Assembly (NCBI GenBank): GCA_029858145.1
Contig: JAOUFP010000149.1
Location: forward strand, 1-6,975
DNA from: Nitrospirota bacterium
GTDB taxonomy: Bacteria; Nitrospirota; Thermodesulfovibrionia; Thermodesulfovibrionales; UBA6898
Direction of reading: 5' to 3'
DNA: 6,975 bases
Made by a program: the position numbers and the translations under genes. The notes beneath the pieces are model-generated. The model saw only the letters and a program-made list of their open reading frames with translations, did no database searches and was not told the origin of the DNA. Shown in pieces: positions 1 through 5,949 of the stretch; the stretch's first letter is position 1, and every line of letters starts with the position of its first letter.

Positions 1-291
1 GTACTGCGAAATATCATAATTCTGGCAGTGCTTGCATCTGAAGTTGCAGCCTACCGTTGCTATTGAGAGAGAAGTGGATCTGGGGAGAAAGTGAAAGAGC
101 GGTTTTTTTTCTATCGGATCGATGTTGACAGAGATAATCTTTCCGTAGACGAGGCTGTAGAGCGTACCCTCCCTGTTTTCGCGGACCGCGCAGATGCCCC
201 TGTGGTGATTTTTTATGATGCAGTTGTGGTTGCATAAATGGCATCTGACTTCTGCGTCCCCCAGCTTTTCATATATCATCGCCTCTTTCAT
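1..291 (-). CDS. amrS: AmmeMemoRadiSam system radical SAM enzyme, N-terminal part (cut by window edge)
   Basis: Reading the minus strand from the ATG at 291 gives 97 uninterrupted residues beginning MKEAMIYEKLGD. A Cys-rich N-terminal segment (C17, C20, C24, C34) is followed by a VRENREGTLYSLVYGK stretch, then DPIEKKPLFHFLP, then ATVGCNFRCKHCQNY. The last contains the radical SAM C-x3-C-x2-C motif (C82, C86, C89) that binds the [4Fe-4S] cluster used to cleave S-adenosylmethionine. This order is characteristic of the AmmeMemoRadiSam radical SAM family, related to pyruvate-formate-lyase activases; these usually occur with AMMECR1 and Memo proteins, neither of which is in this window. The substrate of the family is not well established. 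The start is supported by the usual MKEAM-YEK opening of the family. No Shine-Dalgarno sequence precedes it; a TATAAT box sits 6 nt upstream. A second Met at residue 5 (ATG at 279) has an AGAGG before it but only 2 nt away. The C-terminal part lies outside the window. Confidence 0.9.
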   Translation of the reverse strand, partial: MKEAMIYEKLGDAEVRCHLCNHNCIIKNHHRGICAVRENREGTLYSLVYGKIISVNIDPIEKKPLFHFLPRSTSLSIATVGCNFRCKHCQNYDISQY

Positions 292-297
292 GTGTAA

Positions 298-325
298 ATT
301 ATAGCAGGTTTCGTCTGCCTGTAAA
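298..325 (-). promoter_or_regulatory. Promoter of amrS, predicted to give a leaderless mRNA
   Basis: On the minus strand, TTTACA (325-320; one mismatch to TTGACA) is separated by 16 bp from a perfect TATAAT (303-298). The expected transcription start, about 7 nt beyond the -10 box, falls on or next to the A of the start codon at 291. The spacer contains a small inverted repeat (GCAG 304-307, CTGC 315-318) that could be an operator half-site pair, though this is weak. Assignment is by eye against the sigma70 consensus. Confidence 0.65.
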
Positions 326-348
326 TATCAATAGAGAGTCTGTCTTTG

Positions 349-378
349 TTGACTTAAAAGCGGAGCGGCAGATAGAAT
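349..378 (+). promoter_or_regulatory. Promoter of the FmdB-family zinc-ribbon gene
   Basis: TTGACT (349-354) and TAGAAT (373-378) are separated by 18 bp, each one mismatch from the sigma70 consensus. The expected transcription start near 385 leaves a leader of about 30 nt with a strong AGGAGGT ribosome site (404-410). The promoter is back to back with the amrS promoter; the two -35 boxes are 23 bp apart, so a regulator bound between them could affect both genes. Confidence 0.55.
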
Positions 379-415
379 AATCAAACAACGGTGAAACTTT
401 GACAGGAGGTAAAAA

Positions 416-619
416 ATGCCTATATATGAATATATCTGTCTGAACTGCACTGAGAAATTCTCAGTGCTTCAGAGCATTCATGCTTCCGGACATGACACAA
501 AATGTCCGAAATGCGCGTCAAAGGAGATAAAAAAGGTGATATCCGCGTTTTGCTGTTCTTCAGGTTCCGCCGGCGCGTCTTCATCTTATCCGTCAGGCGG
601 CTTTTCCGGAGGCGGTTGA
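416..619 (+). CDS. FmdB-family zinc-ribbon protein
   Basis: This 67-residue protein opens with MPIYEYICLNC, the hallmark of the FmdB/CxxC_CxxC_SSSS zinc-ribbon family. Two CxxC pairs (C8/C11 and C30/C33, the second as CPKC) should hold one zinc ion. An extra Cys-Cys pair (C46, C47) and a Ser/Gly-rich tail (residues 48-67) follow, also typical of the family. FmdB was first named as a putative regulator of formamidase expression; for most members, including this one, the function is unknown. The ATG at 416 is supported by AGGAGG (404-409) at 6 nt spacing and by the conserved N-terminus. It is monocistronic or nearly so: a hairpin and a new promoter separate it from the next gene. Length is normal for the family. 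Confidence 0.9.
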   Translation: MPIYEYICLNCTEKFSVLQSIHASGHDTKCPKCASKEIKKVISAFCCSSGSAGASSSYPSGGFSGGG

Positions 620-632
620 GGCGTTTCATCCT

Positions 633-651
633 GCTGAACGGTTCGTTCAGC
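633..651 (+). other. Perfect 8-bp hairpin downstream of the FmdB-family gene
   Basis: GCTGAACG (633-640) and CGTTCAGC (644-651) are exact inverted complements around a 3-nt loop (GTT). No run of T follows, so it is not a standard intrinsic terminator. It may protect the 3' end of the upstream mRNA or act with Rho. It lies 13 nt after the stop codon, in the 113-bp gap that otherwise holds only the next promoter. Confidence 0.5.
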
Positions 652-675
652 GAAATCTTCAACACAGGAAAAGTC

Positions 676-704
676 TTGACTTTTTCAGTACTTAGCAATA
701 AAAT
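676..704 (+). promoter_or_regulatory. Promoter of the receiver-domain gene
   Basis: TTGACT (676-681) and TAAAAT (699-704) are separated by 17 bp, the optimal spacing, with one mismatch in each box. The expected start near 711 gives a leader of about 20 nt containing an AGAGGTG ribosome site (722-728) just ahead of the ATG at 733. Confidence 0.65.
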
Positions 705-732
705 TTCTCAAAATGCTTTAAAGAGGTGAAGG

Positions 733-1746
733 ATGGCTTATAAGCTGCTTCTCGCAGATGACAGTATTACCATACAGAAGGTAGTAGAACTCGTCCTCGC
801 TGAAGAGGATTTCGACATAAAGTCTGTAAGCGACGGTGAAGAAGCCCTCAATCTCCTCGATTCCTTTAAGCCGGATATCGTCCTTGCCGACATAGAGATG
901 CCCAAGGTCAACGGCTATAATTTGTGTGAAAAAATAAAGATGAATCCTGCTACATCCCATGTCCCCGTCATTCTCCTTGCAGGTGCGTTTGAGCCTGTCG
1001 ACGAGGAGCTTGCGAAGCAGGTCGGTGCCGATGATTCCGTCATCAAACCGTTTGAATCGCAGGAACTTATAAGCAAGATAAATTCTGCGCTGACCATGGT
1101 TTCTGCAGAAGCTGAGGAGGCGGTGCTGTCAGGGGAAGAGGAAGTGTTTGAAGCTGTTGAGGAGGCCGACGTCTTTGCGGAAGCCGCTGCTGTTGTTGCG
1201 GAGGGTGCCGAAGTTCCCGGGGGCGAAGGGCTTGAGGAGGACCTCTGGTCCATGGAAGAAATTCCCGTGGCTGCAGAAGAGGCTGCCGAAGAAGCTGTAG
1301 TTGCAGAAGAGGGGCTTGAAGAAGCGTTTGAACTGGAGGAAGAAGCGCCCGTGACTGCTCCGGAAATTGAACCGGAGCCTGTCAGGGAAGAAGTCGGACG
1401 TCCGGTTGCCAGAGGTGCTGTCATAACCGGGGCTGAGATGCCCTCAAAAGAAGAGTTTCTGAAGCAGTTCGAAAAGGTCATGGCTGAAAAGGTTGATTCG
1501 GTCATGTCCGATGCCGCTATAAAAGAAGCCTTGCTCTCTTCGCTCACCCCTTTCATGAAGGATGCGGTAGAGAAGGTATTGTGGGAAGTGGCGCCTGAGA
1601 TTGCCGAGAAGGTCATGAAGGAAATTCTCAGGAGTGCTGTTTCATCTTTGACCACTGAAGTGGAAAAGGTAATTTGGGAGACCGTTCCCGACCTGGCGAA
1701 CACAATGATCACCAGAGAAATTGAAAAAATAAAGTCTGAATTTTAG
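733..1746 (+). CDS. Response-regulator receiver protein with acidic linker and C-terminal W-E-x-x-P repeats
   Basis: The protein has 337 residues. Residues 1-120 form a CheY-like receiver domain: acidic pair D9/D10 in LLLADDS, phosphoacceptor D53 in VLADIEMP, and K105 in IKPFE. The conserved switch Thr/Ser is A83 and the switch aromatic is S102, so phosphorylation may be read out in an unusual way. Residues 116-217 form a Glu/Ala/Val-rich linker with no Lys or Arg, containing two copies of a GLEE-type motif (166-176 and 194-204). Residues 237-337 are helical and amphipathic and contain two copies of a VEKV(L/I)WE-x-x-P motif, with W284 and W315 31 residues apart. There is no DNA-binding, histidine-kinase or GGDEF domain, so it is unlikely to be a classical transcription factor; a scaffold, motility or signal-relay role is an inference. 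I recall similar proteins in Nitrospirota, Geobacter and myxobacteria but know no established name. The start is supported by AGAGGTG (722-728) and a good promoter. A terminator ends the unit. Confidence 0.88.
   Translation: MAYKLLLADDSITIQKVVELVLAEEDFDIKSVSDGEEALNLLDSFKPDIVLADIEMPKVNGYNLCEKIKMNPATSHVPVILLAGAFEPVDEELAKQVGADDSVIKPFESQELISKINSALTMVSAEAEEAVLSGEEEVFEAVEEADVFAEAAAVVAEGAEVPGGEGLEEDLWSMEEIPVAAEEAAEEAVVAEEGLEEAFELEEEAPVTAPEIEPEPVREEVGRPVARGAVITGAEMPSKEEFLKQFEKVMAEKVDSVMSDAAIKEALLSSLTPFMKDAVEKVLWEVAPEIAEKVMKEILRSAVSSLTTEVEKVIWETVPDLANTMITREIEKIKSEF
1567..1731 (+). repeat. Two coding repeats of the W-E-x-x-P helical motif in the receiver protein
   Basis: Residues 279-299 and 310-330 of the receiver protein align without gaps at a 31-residue period. 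V, E, K, V, W, E, P and A are shared at 8 of 21 positions, and several others are conservative. The DNA is diverged, so this is an old protein-level duplication rather than a recent tandem copy. Confidence 0.7.
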
Positions 1747-1769
1747 GAACAAACTATATATGCATTTTT

Positions 1770-1807
1770 GACGGGGAAACGGCAGTGCCAATTCCCCGTC
1801 TTTCTTT
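1770..1807 (+). terminator. Intrinsic terminator between the receiver gene and valS
   Basis: GACGGGGAA (1770-1778) pairs perfectly with TTCCCCGTC (1792-1800), a 9-bp GC-rich stem. A small inner GGC/GCC pairing lies in the loop, and TTTCTTT (1801-1807) follows. It lies 23 nt after the receiver stop codon and should end that transcript. It directly abuts the valS start region: the next bases are GTG-ATG. It could therefore also act as a leader attenuator for valS. Confidence 0.85.
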
Positions 1808-1810
1808 GTG

Positions 1811-4465
1811 ATGGACGAGATAGAGAAAAGTTATAATCCGGAAGGCGTCGAAAAGAAATGGTATGAATTGTGGGTCGGCAGAAATTATTTTCTGGCAGAT
1901 CCGGATTCTGATGCCGGGGCCTTTTCTGTTGTCATACCGCCCCCGAATGTGACGGGAACGCTTCATATGGGGCATGCCCTTAACACGACCATACAGGATA
2001 TCCTTGTGCGCTGGAAGAGGATGTGCGGCTATAATGTGCTGTGGGTTCCCGGCATGGACCATGCCGGCATCGCGACCCAGAACGTGGTTGAAAGACAGAT
2101 TGCTTCTGAAGGCGTTGACAGGCACATTCTCGGCAGGGACGCCTTTATAGAACGGGTGTGGCAGTGGAAATCCGAATACGGCGGCAGGATCATTCATCAG
2201 TTGAAGCGCCTCGGGGTGTCGTGTGACTGGTCAAGAGAGAGATTCACGCTTGACGAGGGGCTCTCGCGGGCTGTCATCGAGGTCTTTGTCAGTCTATATG
2301 ATCAGGGGCTTATCTACAGGGATAACAGGCTTATCAACTGGTGCCCGAGATGTCATACCGCGTTGTCCGATATTGAAGTGGAACACGAAGAAATTGAAGG
2401 CAAGCTGACCTACATTAAATACCCGCTTGCTGAAGGTGATGGTTTTGTGACGGTTGCAACGACCAGGCCGGAGACAATGCTTGGCGATACGGGCGTCGCG
2501 GTCAACCCGGAAGACGAACGGTATAAGGACATCATCGGGAAAAGCATATTTCTTCCGCTCACCAAAAGAAGGATCCCGGTTGTGGCGGACAGCACCGTTG
2601 ATGCTGCCTTTGGAACGGGTGCGGTGAAGGTTACGCCGTCTCACGACTTTAACGATGAGGCGATCGCCAAACGACAGGAACCAAAGCTTCCCTTTATTCA
2701 GGTAATCAGCCCTGAAGGAAGGATGACCGCTGACGCAGGCGGCAGGTATGCGGGAATGGACCGGTATGAATGCAGAAAGGCTGTGATCAGGGACCTGGAA
2801 GAAGAAGGACTCCTTGTCAGGCAGGAGAAATATGCCCATTCCATAAGTCAGTGTTACCGCTGCAAGACGGTTATAGAGCCGCTTCCGGCGCTGCAGTGGT
2901 ATGTGAAAGTGCAGCCCCTGGCAGATGAGGCCATAAAGGCGGTCAGGGAAGGCGGAACGAAAATCCTTCCGAAATCCTGGGAGAATACCTATTTTGCCTG
3001 GATGGAAGGGATAAAGGACTGGTGTATATCCAGGCAGATATGGTGGGGACACAGAATCCCCGCCTGGTACTGTGATGCCTGCGGTGAGGTGATCGTCTCC
3101 AGGGTGACGCCGGAAAGATGCTCGAAATGCGGCGAATCCCGCCTCAGACAAGATGAGGATGTGCTCGATACGTGGTTCTCGTCAGCGCTCTGGCCGTTTT
3201 CTACCCTCGGATGGCCTGACAAAACCGCAGAACTGGGAAAATATTATCCGACCTCGGTGCTCGTCACCGGCTTTGATATCATATTTTTCTGGGTTGCCCG
3301 CATGATGATGATGGGAATAAAGTTCATGGATGATGTCCCCTTCAGGGATGTCTATATCCATGCATTGGTGAGAGATGCCAGCGGACAGAAGATGTCCAAG
3401 TCGAAGGGCAATGTAATAGACCCGCTCATCATGATGGACAAGTATGGCACTGATGCGTTCAGATTCACGCTTGCTGCCTTTGCCGCTCAGGGAAGGGATA
3501 TCAAGTTTTCAGAAGACCGGGTGGAAGGATACAGGCATTTTGTCAATAAACTCTGGAATGCTTCCAGATTTATTCTCCTTAATGCGGGCGAAGTCCCGCT
3601 GCCGGAAGAGATTGACGCAGAGAAGCTTGATATCGGAAGCAGGTGGATATTGAGCAGACTTTCGTTCGCCGCCGGAGAAGTGAACCAGTCCCTTGAGGAT
3701 TACCGGTTTAATGATGCGGCAAACAGCATATATCAGTTTGTCTGGCACGAACTCTGCGACTGGTATATCGAGATGGTAAAGCCGGTCCTGTATGATGCAG
3801 CGGCAGACAAGCTCCCCATCAAGCAATGCCTCCTTTATGTTCTTGAAAGAACCCTGCGGCTGCTCCATCCCTTTATGCCGTTCGTTACCGAGGAAATATG
3901 GCAGAATATGCCTCATGAGGGAGATACGATCGTCAGGGCCGGGTATCCGCGGAATTTAGCGAGGGAGAACCAGGCTGAAGAACATATGTCGATTATTATG
4001 GAAGCGGTGATGGGTATCAGGAACATCCGGGGAGAATTAAATCTTTCTCCTAATCTTGAATTAAAGGCATATGTCAAAACGCTGAGTGAAAATGCGCGGA
4101 ACGTTCTTTCCGGGAATCTTACGTATCTGAAGAAACTGGCAAAAGCGGATATCGTAGCGATAGGCCCTGAGGTAATGAAAATGAAAGGATCTTCCGTCGC
4201 TGTCAGAAATCATATTGAAGTATATGTTCCTCTTGAAGGGTTGCTCAATCTCGATATTGAAATCGAACGGCTGAAGAAGGATGAGGCAAGAACCGATGAG
4301 TCCCTTGTTTTTCTGAACAAAAAACTTCTTAATGAAGACTTCATAAAAAGGGCTCCGAAAGACGTTGTCGCGAAGGAACAGGAAAAGTATGAAGAGTGTT
4401 TGAGAAAGAAGGAAAGAATACTCGAAAATCTTTTGAAACTGTATGAAGCAAAGGGGGAAAAATGA
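1811..4465 (+). CDS. valS: Valine--tRNA ligase (ValRS)
   Basis: This cytoplasmic enzyme attaches valine to tRNA-Val using ATP and edits mischarged threonine. The 884 residues (numbered from ATG 1811) carry the class I signatures in order: PPPNVTGTLHMGHALN with HMGH at 52-55, the CP1 editing domain with TTRPET (about 217-222) and GTGAVKVTPSHDFND (about 268-282), and KMSKS at 527-531. A helical anticodon-binding domain follows (from about 570, including KLWNASRF), then a C-terminal coiled coil (about 810-880) typical of ValRS. Four CxxC pairs (178/181, 348/351, 421/424, 437/440) suggest two zinc sites, as in some bacterial ValRS. Length is normal. Start choice: the frame is open back to 1772, but the only start codons there are GTG 1808 and ATG 1811; neither has a Shine-Dalgarno sequence, and ATG is preferred. 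The gene begins 3 nt after a terminator T-tract and ends in an ATGA overlap with the next gene, suggesting coupled translation. Confidence 0.97.
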   Translation: MDEIEKSYNPEGVEKKWYELWVGRNYFLADPDSDAGAFSVVIPPPNVTGTLHMGHALNTTIQDILVRWKRMCGYNVLWVPGMDHAGIATQNVVERQIASEGVDRHILGRDAFIERVWQWKSEYGGRIIHQLKRLGVSCDWSRERFTLDEGLSRAVIEVFVSLYDQGLIYRDNRLINWCPRCHTALSDIEVEHEEIEGKLTYIKYPLAEGDGFVTVATTRPETMLGDTGVAVNPEDERYKDIIGKSIFLPLTKRRIPVVADSTVDAAFGTGAVKVTPSHDFNDEAIAKRQEPKLPFIQVISPEGRMTADAGGRYAGMDRYECRKAVIRDLEEEGLLVRQEKYAHSISQCYRCKTVIEPLPALQWYVKVQPLADEAIKAVREGGTKILPKSWENTYFAWMEGIKDWCISRQIWWGHRIPAWYCDACGEVIVSRVTPERCSKCGESRLRQDEDVLDTWFSSALWPFSTLGWPDKTAELGKYYPTSVLVTGFDIIFFWVARMMMMGIKFMDDVPFRDVYIHALVRDASGQKMSKSKGNVIDPLIMMDKYGTDAFRFTLAAFAAQGRDIKFSEDRVEGYRHFVNKLWNASRFILLNAGEVPLPEEIDAEKLDIGSRWILSRLSFAAGEVNQSLEDYRFNDAANSIYQFVWHELCDWYIEMVKPVLYDAAADKLPIKQCLLYVLERTLRLLHPFMPFVTEEIWQNMPHEGDTIVRAGYPRNLARENQAEEHMSIIMEAVMGIRNIRGELNLSPNLELKAYVKTLSENARNVLSGNLTYLKKLAKADIVAIGPEVMKMKGSSVAVRNHIEVYVPLEGLLNLDIEIERLKKDEARTDESLVFLNKKLLNEDFIKRAPKDVVAKEQEKYEECLRKKERILENLLKLYEAKGEK

Positions 4466-4947
4466 TCGGGGAAAAAGAGCAGGAAATCGCGGGGAGAGAC
4501 CTTGAAATTATCGAGGGTGAATTCATCAGAATACGGCAAAGCAGTGTGAGAAACGTCGAGGGCGGGCATGTCGATATGGAGCAGGTATGCGCGTTCAGCA
4601 TGGATGGAGATAAGATTGAAGCCACGCAGGCCGCGGCAGTTATGCTGAGCGGCAATGATGTCACGATGAACCAGAGCATGAGCCTGGTGGCGGCCGGAAA
4701 CAATACAAAATTTAAATATTCCTGTGTGCCGTTGTCTTTAAGCCGGGAAAATGCGACGGTGAAGAAGAGCGCTGCCGGAATCATTGCTGCCGGCAATGTG
4801 AAGGCCGAAAACAGTGCGGCCGTATTTGTCCTCGCCAGGAACATTGAGGGAAATCTGAATACGTTGCTTGACTGGAAATCCGCGGCAGCATTTGGTGCAG
4901 TTTTCGGAGGCGTGTGGGGGCTCTTGACGCTGCTCAAAAGGAGATAG
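4462..4947 (+). CDS. Predicted tail-anchored repeat (beta-solenoid-like) protein of unknown function
   Basis: I do not recognise a named family. The 161-residue protein has three parts. Residues 1-33 are charged. Residues 34-125 consist of about six consecutive 15-16-residue units (34-48, 49-63, 64-78, 79-94, 95-110, 111-125), several opening with GN or GD and ending in small or hydrophobic residues, such as GNDVTMNQSMSLVAA and GNVKAENSAAVFVLA. This periodicity resembles one rung per repeat in a beta-helix or bactofilin-like solenoid. After DWK (137-139), residues 140-158 form a hydrophobic Ala/Gly/Leu segment ending in KRR, a likely single membrane helix. No signal peptide is seen, so it may be tail-anchored with the repeats in the cytoplasm; orientation is uncertain. 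Translation starts inside the valS stop (ATGA), with a G-rich AAGGGGG ahead, and nadC follows after 7 nt. Co-expression with valS and nadC is likely, but a functional link is not shown. Confidence 0.85.
   Translation: MIGEKEQEIAGRDLEIIEGEFIRIRQSSVRNVEGGHVDMEQVCAFSMDGDKIEATQAAAVMLSGNDVTMNQSMSLVAAGNNTKFKYSCVPLSLSRENATVKKSAAGIIAAGNVKAENSAAVFVLARNIEGNLNTLLDWKSAAAFGAVFGGVWGLLTLLKRR
4561..4836 (+). repeat. Coding repeats: about six 15-16-residue units
   Basis: The tandem units of the small membrane protein begin at residues 34, 49, 64, 79, 95 and 111. Four open with G-[ND], one with GG and one with RE. The pattern is polar turn, alternating residues, then a hydrophobic or small run. Similarity is at protein level; the DNA copies are diverged. 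Confidence 0.65.
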
Positions 4948-4954
4948 GCCGCTC

Positions 4955-5788
4955 ATGCAGATACCTTCGGCTGTCATTGAGATGATCAAAAATGCCATTG
5001 AGGAAGACATCGGTTTTGGTGATGTTACCTCGGCATTGATCATACCGGAAGAGAGCGAGTCGAGGGCTTTATATGTGGCAAAGGAAGACTTTGTGGTGGC
5101 CGGCTTTCCTTTCGCGCTGGAAGTCTTCAAAATACTGGATCAGGATACTGTTTCTGAAGCCTTTGTCCCGGAGGGCGCAAAAGTCAGTAAGGGTGATATC
5201 CTGGGAGAAGTTTCGGGCAAGACAAGGGTGTTGCTTGCCGGCGAGCGGGTAAGCCTCAATATCCTGCAGAGGCTTTCCGGTATCGCTACCCTTACCAGCC
5301 ATTTTGTCGATGCGGTGGCGGGGAGCGGGGCAAAGATCGTCGATACACGAAAGACCACCCCCTGCCTGAGATTTATGGAGAAATACGCGGTCAGAACCGG
5401 AGGCGGGATAAATCACCGGTTCGGCCTGTTCGACGGAATCCTGATCAAGGATAACCACATCGAAGCTGTCGGGAGCATCGCAAAAGCGATAACAGCGGCA
5501 AAGGCGGGGCCTCATCTAGCAAAGATTGAGATTGAGGTCGAGAACCTCGGCGATCTCAGGGAAGCGGTTGAAGCCGGCGCCGATGTTATCATGCTGGATA
5601 ACATGAGCGTAAGTGACATGAAGGAAGCCGTCAGTATTGTTCAAAAAAGAATCCTCCTTGAGGCCTCCGGAAACGTTTCCATGAAGAATGTCAGGGAAAT
5701 TGCCGAGACCGGCGTTGATCTGATCTCAATCGGGGCACTCACACATTCAGCAACTGCCGCGGACATAAGCCTCAAGATTGTCCTGTAA
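4955..5788 (+). CDS. nadC: Nicotinate-nucleotide pyrophosphorylase (carboxylating); quinolinate phosphoribosyltransferase
   Basis: The enzyme converts quinolinate and PRPP to nicotinate mononucleotide, CO2 and pyrophosphate, the entry into the NAD pathway after NadB and NadA; neither of those is in the window. The 277 residues are full length. Visible motifs are EEDIGFGDVTS (16-26), GERVSLNILQRLSGIAT (96-112), DTRKTTPCLR (130-139), KYAVRTGGGINHR (143-155), then FDGILIKDNH (159-168) with K165. IEIEVE (191-196), DVIMLDN (210-216), EASGN (236-240) and ISIGALTHS (257-265) complete the family's barrel-edge signature. Basic and acidic residues that bind quinolinate and PRPP in known structures are present (R98, R132, K133, H154, R155, K165, E194, D215). 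The start is supported by AAGGAG (4938-4943), which lies in the last codons of the upstream gene at a rather long 11-nt spacing. It is the last gene of the apparent valS operon. Confidence 0.97.
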   Translation: MQIPSAVIEMIKNAIEEDIGFGDVTSALIIPEESESRALYVAKEDFVVAGFPFALEVFKILDQDTVSEAFVPEGAKVSKGDILGEVSGKTRVLLAGERVSLNILQRLSGIATLTSHFVDAVAGSGAKIVDTRKTTPCLRFMEKYAVRTGGGINHRFGLFDGILIKDNHIEAVGSIAKAITAAKAGPHLAKIEIEVENLGDLREAVEAGADVIMLDNMSVSDMKEAVSIVQKRILLEASGNVSMKNVREIAETGVDLISIGALTHSATAADISLKIVL

Positions 5789-5831
5789 ATTCCTTTCTGG
5801 TTCCCGCTGTTTCCTTTCACGAGAAGAATTG

Positions 5832-5850
5832 CCGGGCAAAGGCATGCCGG
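5832..5850 (+). other. Imperfect inverted repeat in the nadC-lipA gap
   Basis: CCGGGCA (5832-5838) can pair with TGCCGG (5845-5850), giving six pairs, one bulged G and a 6-nt loop. It includes the palindrome GGCATGCC (5841-5848). No T-tract follows, so it is not an intrinsic terminator. The rest of 5789-5870 shows no gene or known RNA element that I can identify. Confidence 0.3.
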
Positions 5851-5871
5851 ATGGTCTGAAGTCATATCTCC

Positions 5872-5900
5872 TTGCTATGGATAAGCCCTGAAGATATATA
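5872..5900 (+). promoter_or_regulatory. Possible upstream secondary promoter for lipA
   Basis: TTGCTA (5872-5877), a 17-bp spacer, and TATATA (5895-5900). The -35 box matches consensus at 4 of 6 positions and the -10 at 5 of 6. It would give a leader of about 50 nt that still lacks a Shine-Dalgarno sequence. The local sequence is AT-rich, so a chance match is quite possible. Confidence 0.3.
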
Positions 5901-5920
5901 AAAAAGTGTTCCTGCTGCAA

Positions 5921-5949
5921 TTGACAAAGTTGCATATTTCCTTTATTTT
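5921..5949 (+). promoter_or_regulatory. Main lipA promoter, near-leaderless
   Basis: A perfect TTGACA (5921-5926), a 17-bp spacer, and TATTTT (5944-5949; two mismatches). The expected transcription start near 5956 is about 2 nt before the lipA ATG at 5958, so the mRNA would have essentially no 5' leader. Confidence 0.65.

Noticed and set aside
14..244. Minus-strand open frame of 76 codons
   Set aside because: It is an out-of-frame shadow of amrS; the true frame starts at 291 and carries the radical SAM motif.
502..729. Plus-strand Arg-rich open frame of 75 codons
   Set aside because: It overlaps the zinc-ribbon gene in another frame, runs through the hairpin and promoter, and has no family features.
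915..1712. Long minus-strand open frame (265 codons) opposite the receiver gene
   Set aside because: It is Ser/Ala/Thr-rich because it mirrors the Glu/Ala-rich linker codons. It has no domain, and the plus-strand gene is clear.
1747..1810. T-box riboswitch ahead of valS
   Set aside because: A terminator is present, but the whole gap is 64 nt, too short for a T-box leader, and no T-box motif is seen.
1808..1810. GTG as valS start codon
   Set aside because: It adds only one residue ahead of an ATG, lies against the terminator T-tract, and has no Shine-Dalgarno sequence; ATG 1811 is preferred, though GTG cannot be excluded.
2294..3151. Minus-strand open frame (285 codons) inside valS
   Set aside because: It lies wholly opposite conserved ValRS coding sequence and encodes no recognisable motif.
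4341..4937. Minus-strand open frame (198 codons) opposite the valS end and the repeat gene
   Set aside because: The plus-strand gene has start coupling, repeats and a membrane helix. The antisense frame is low-complexity and lacks start signals.
5641..5865. Minus-strand open frame with AAGGAG next to its ATG (5865)
   Set aside because: The ribosome-site spacing is only 2 nt, most of it is antisense to nadC, and the peptide resembles nothing known.
5789..5920. Riboswitch in the nadC-lipA gap (GGGCAAAGGC resembles part of the c-di-GMP-I aptamer)
   Set aside because: The other conserved aptamer blocks are missing. The match is too short to support without a covariance search.
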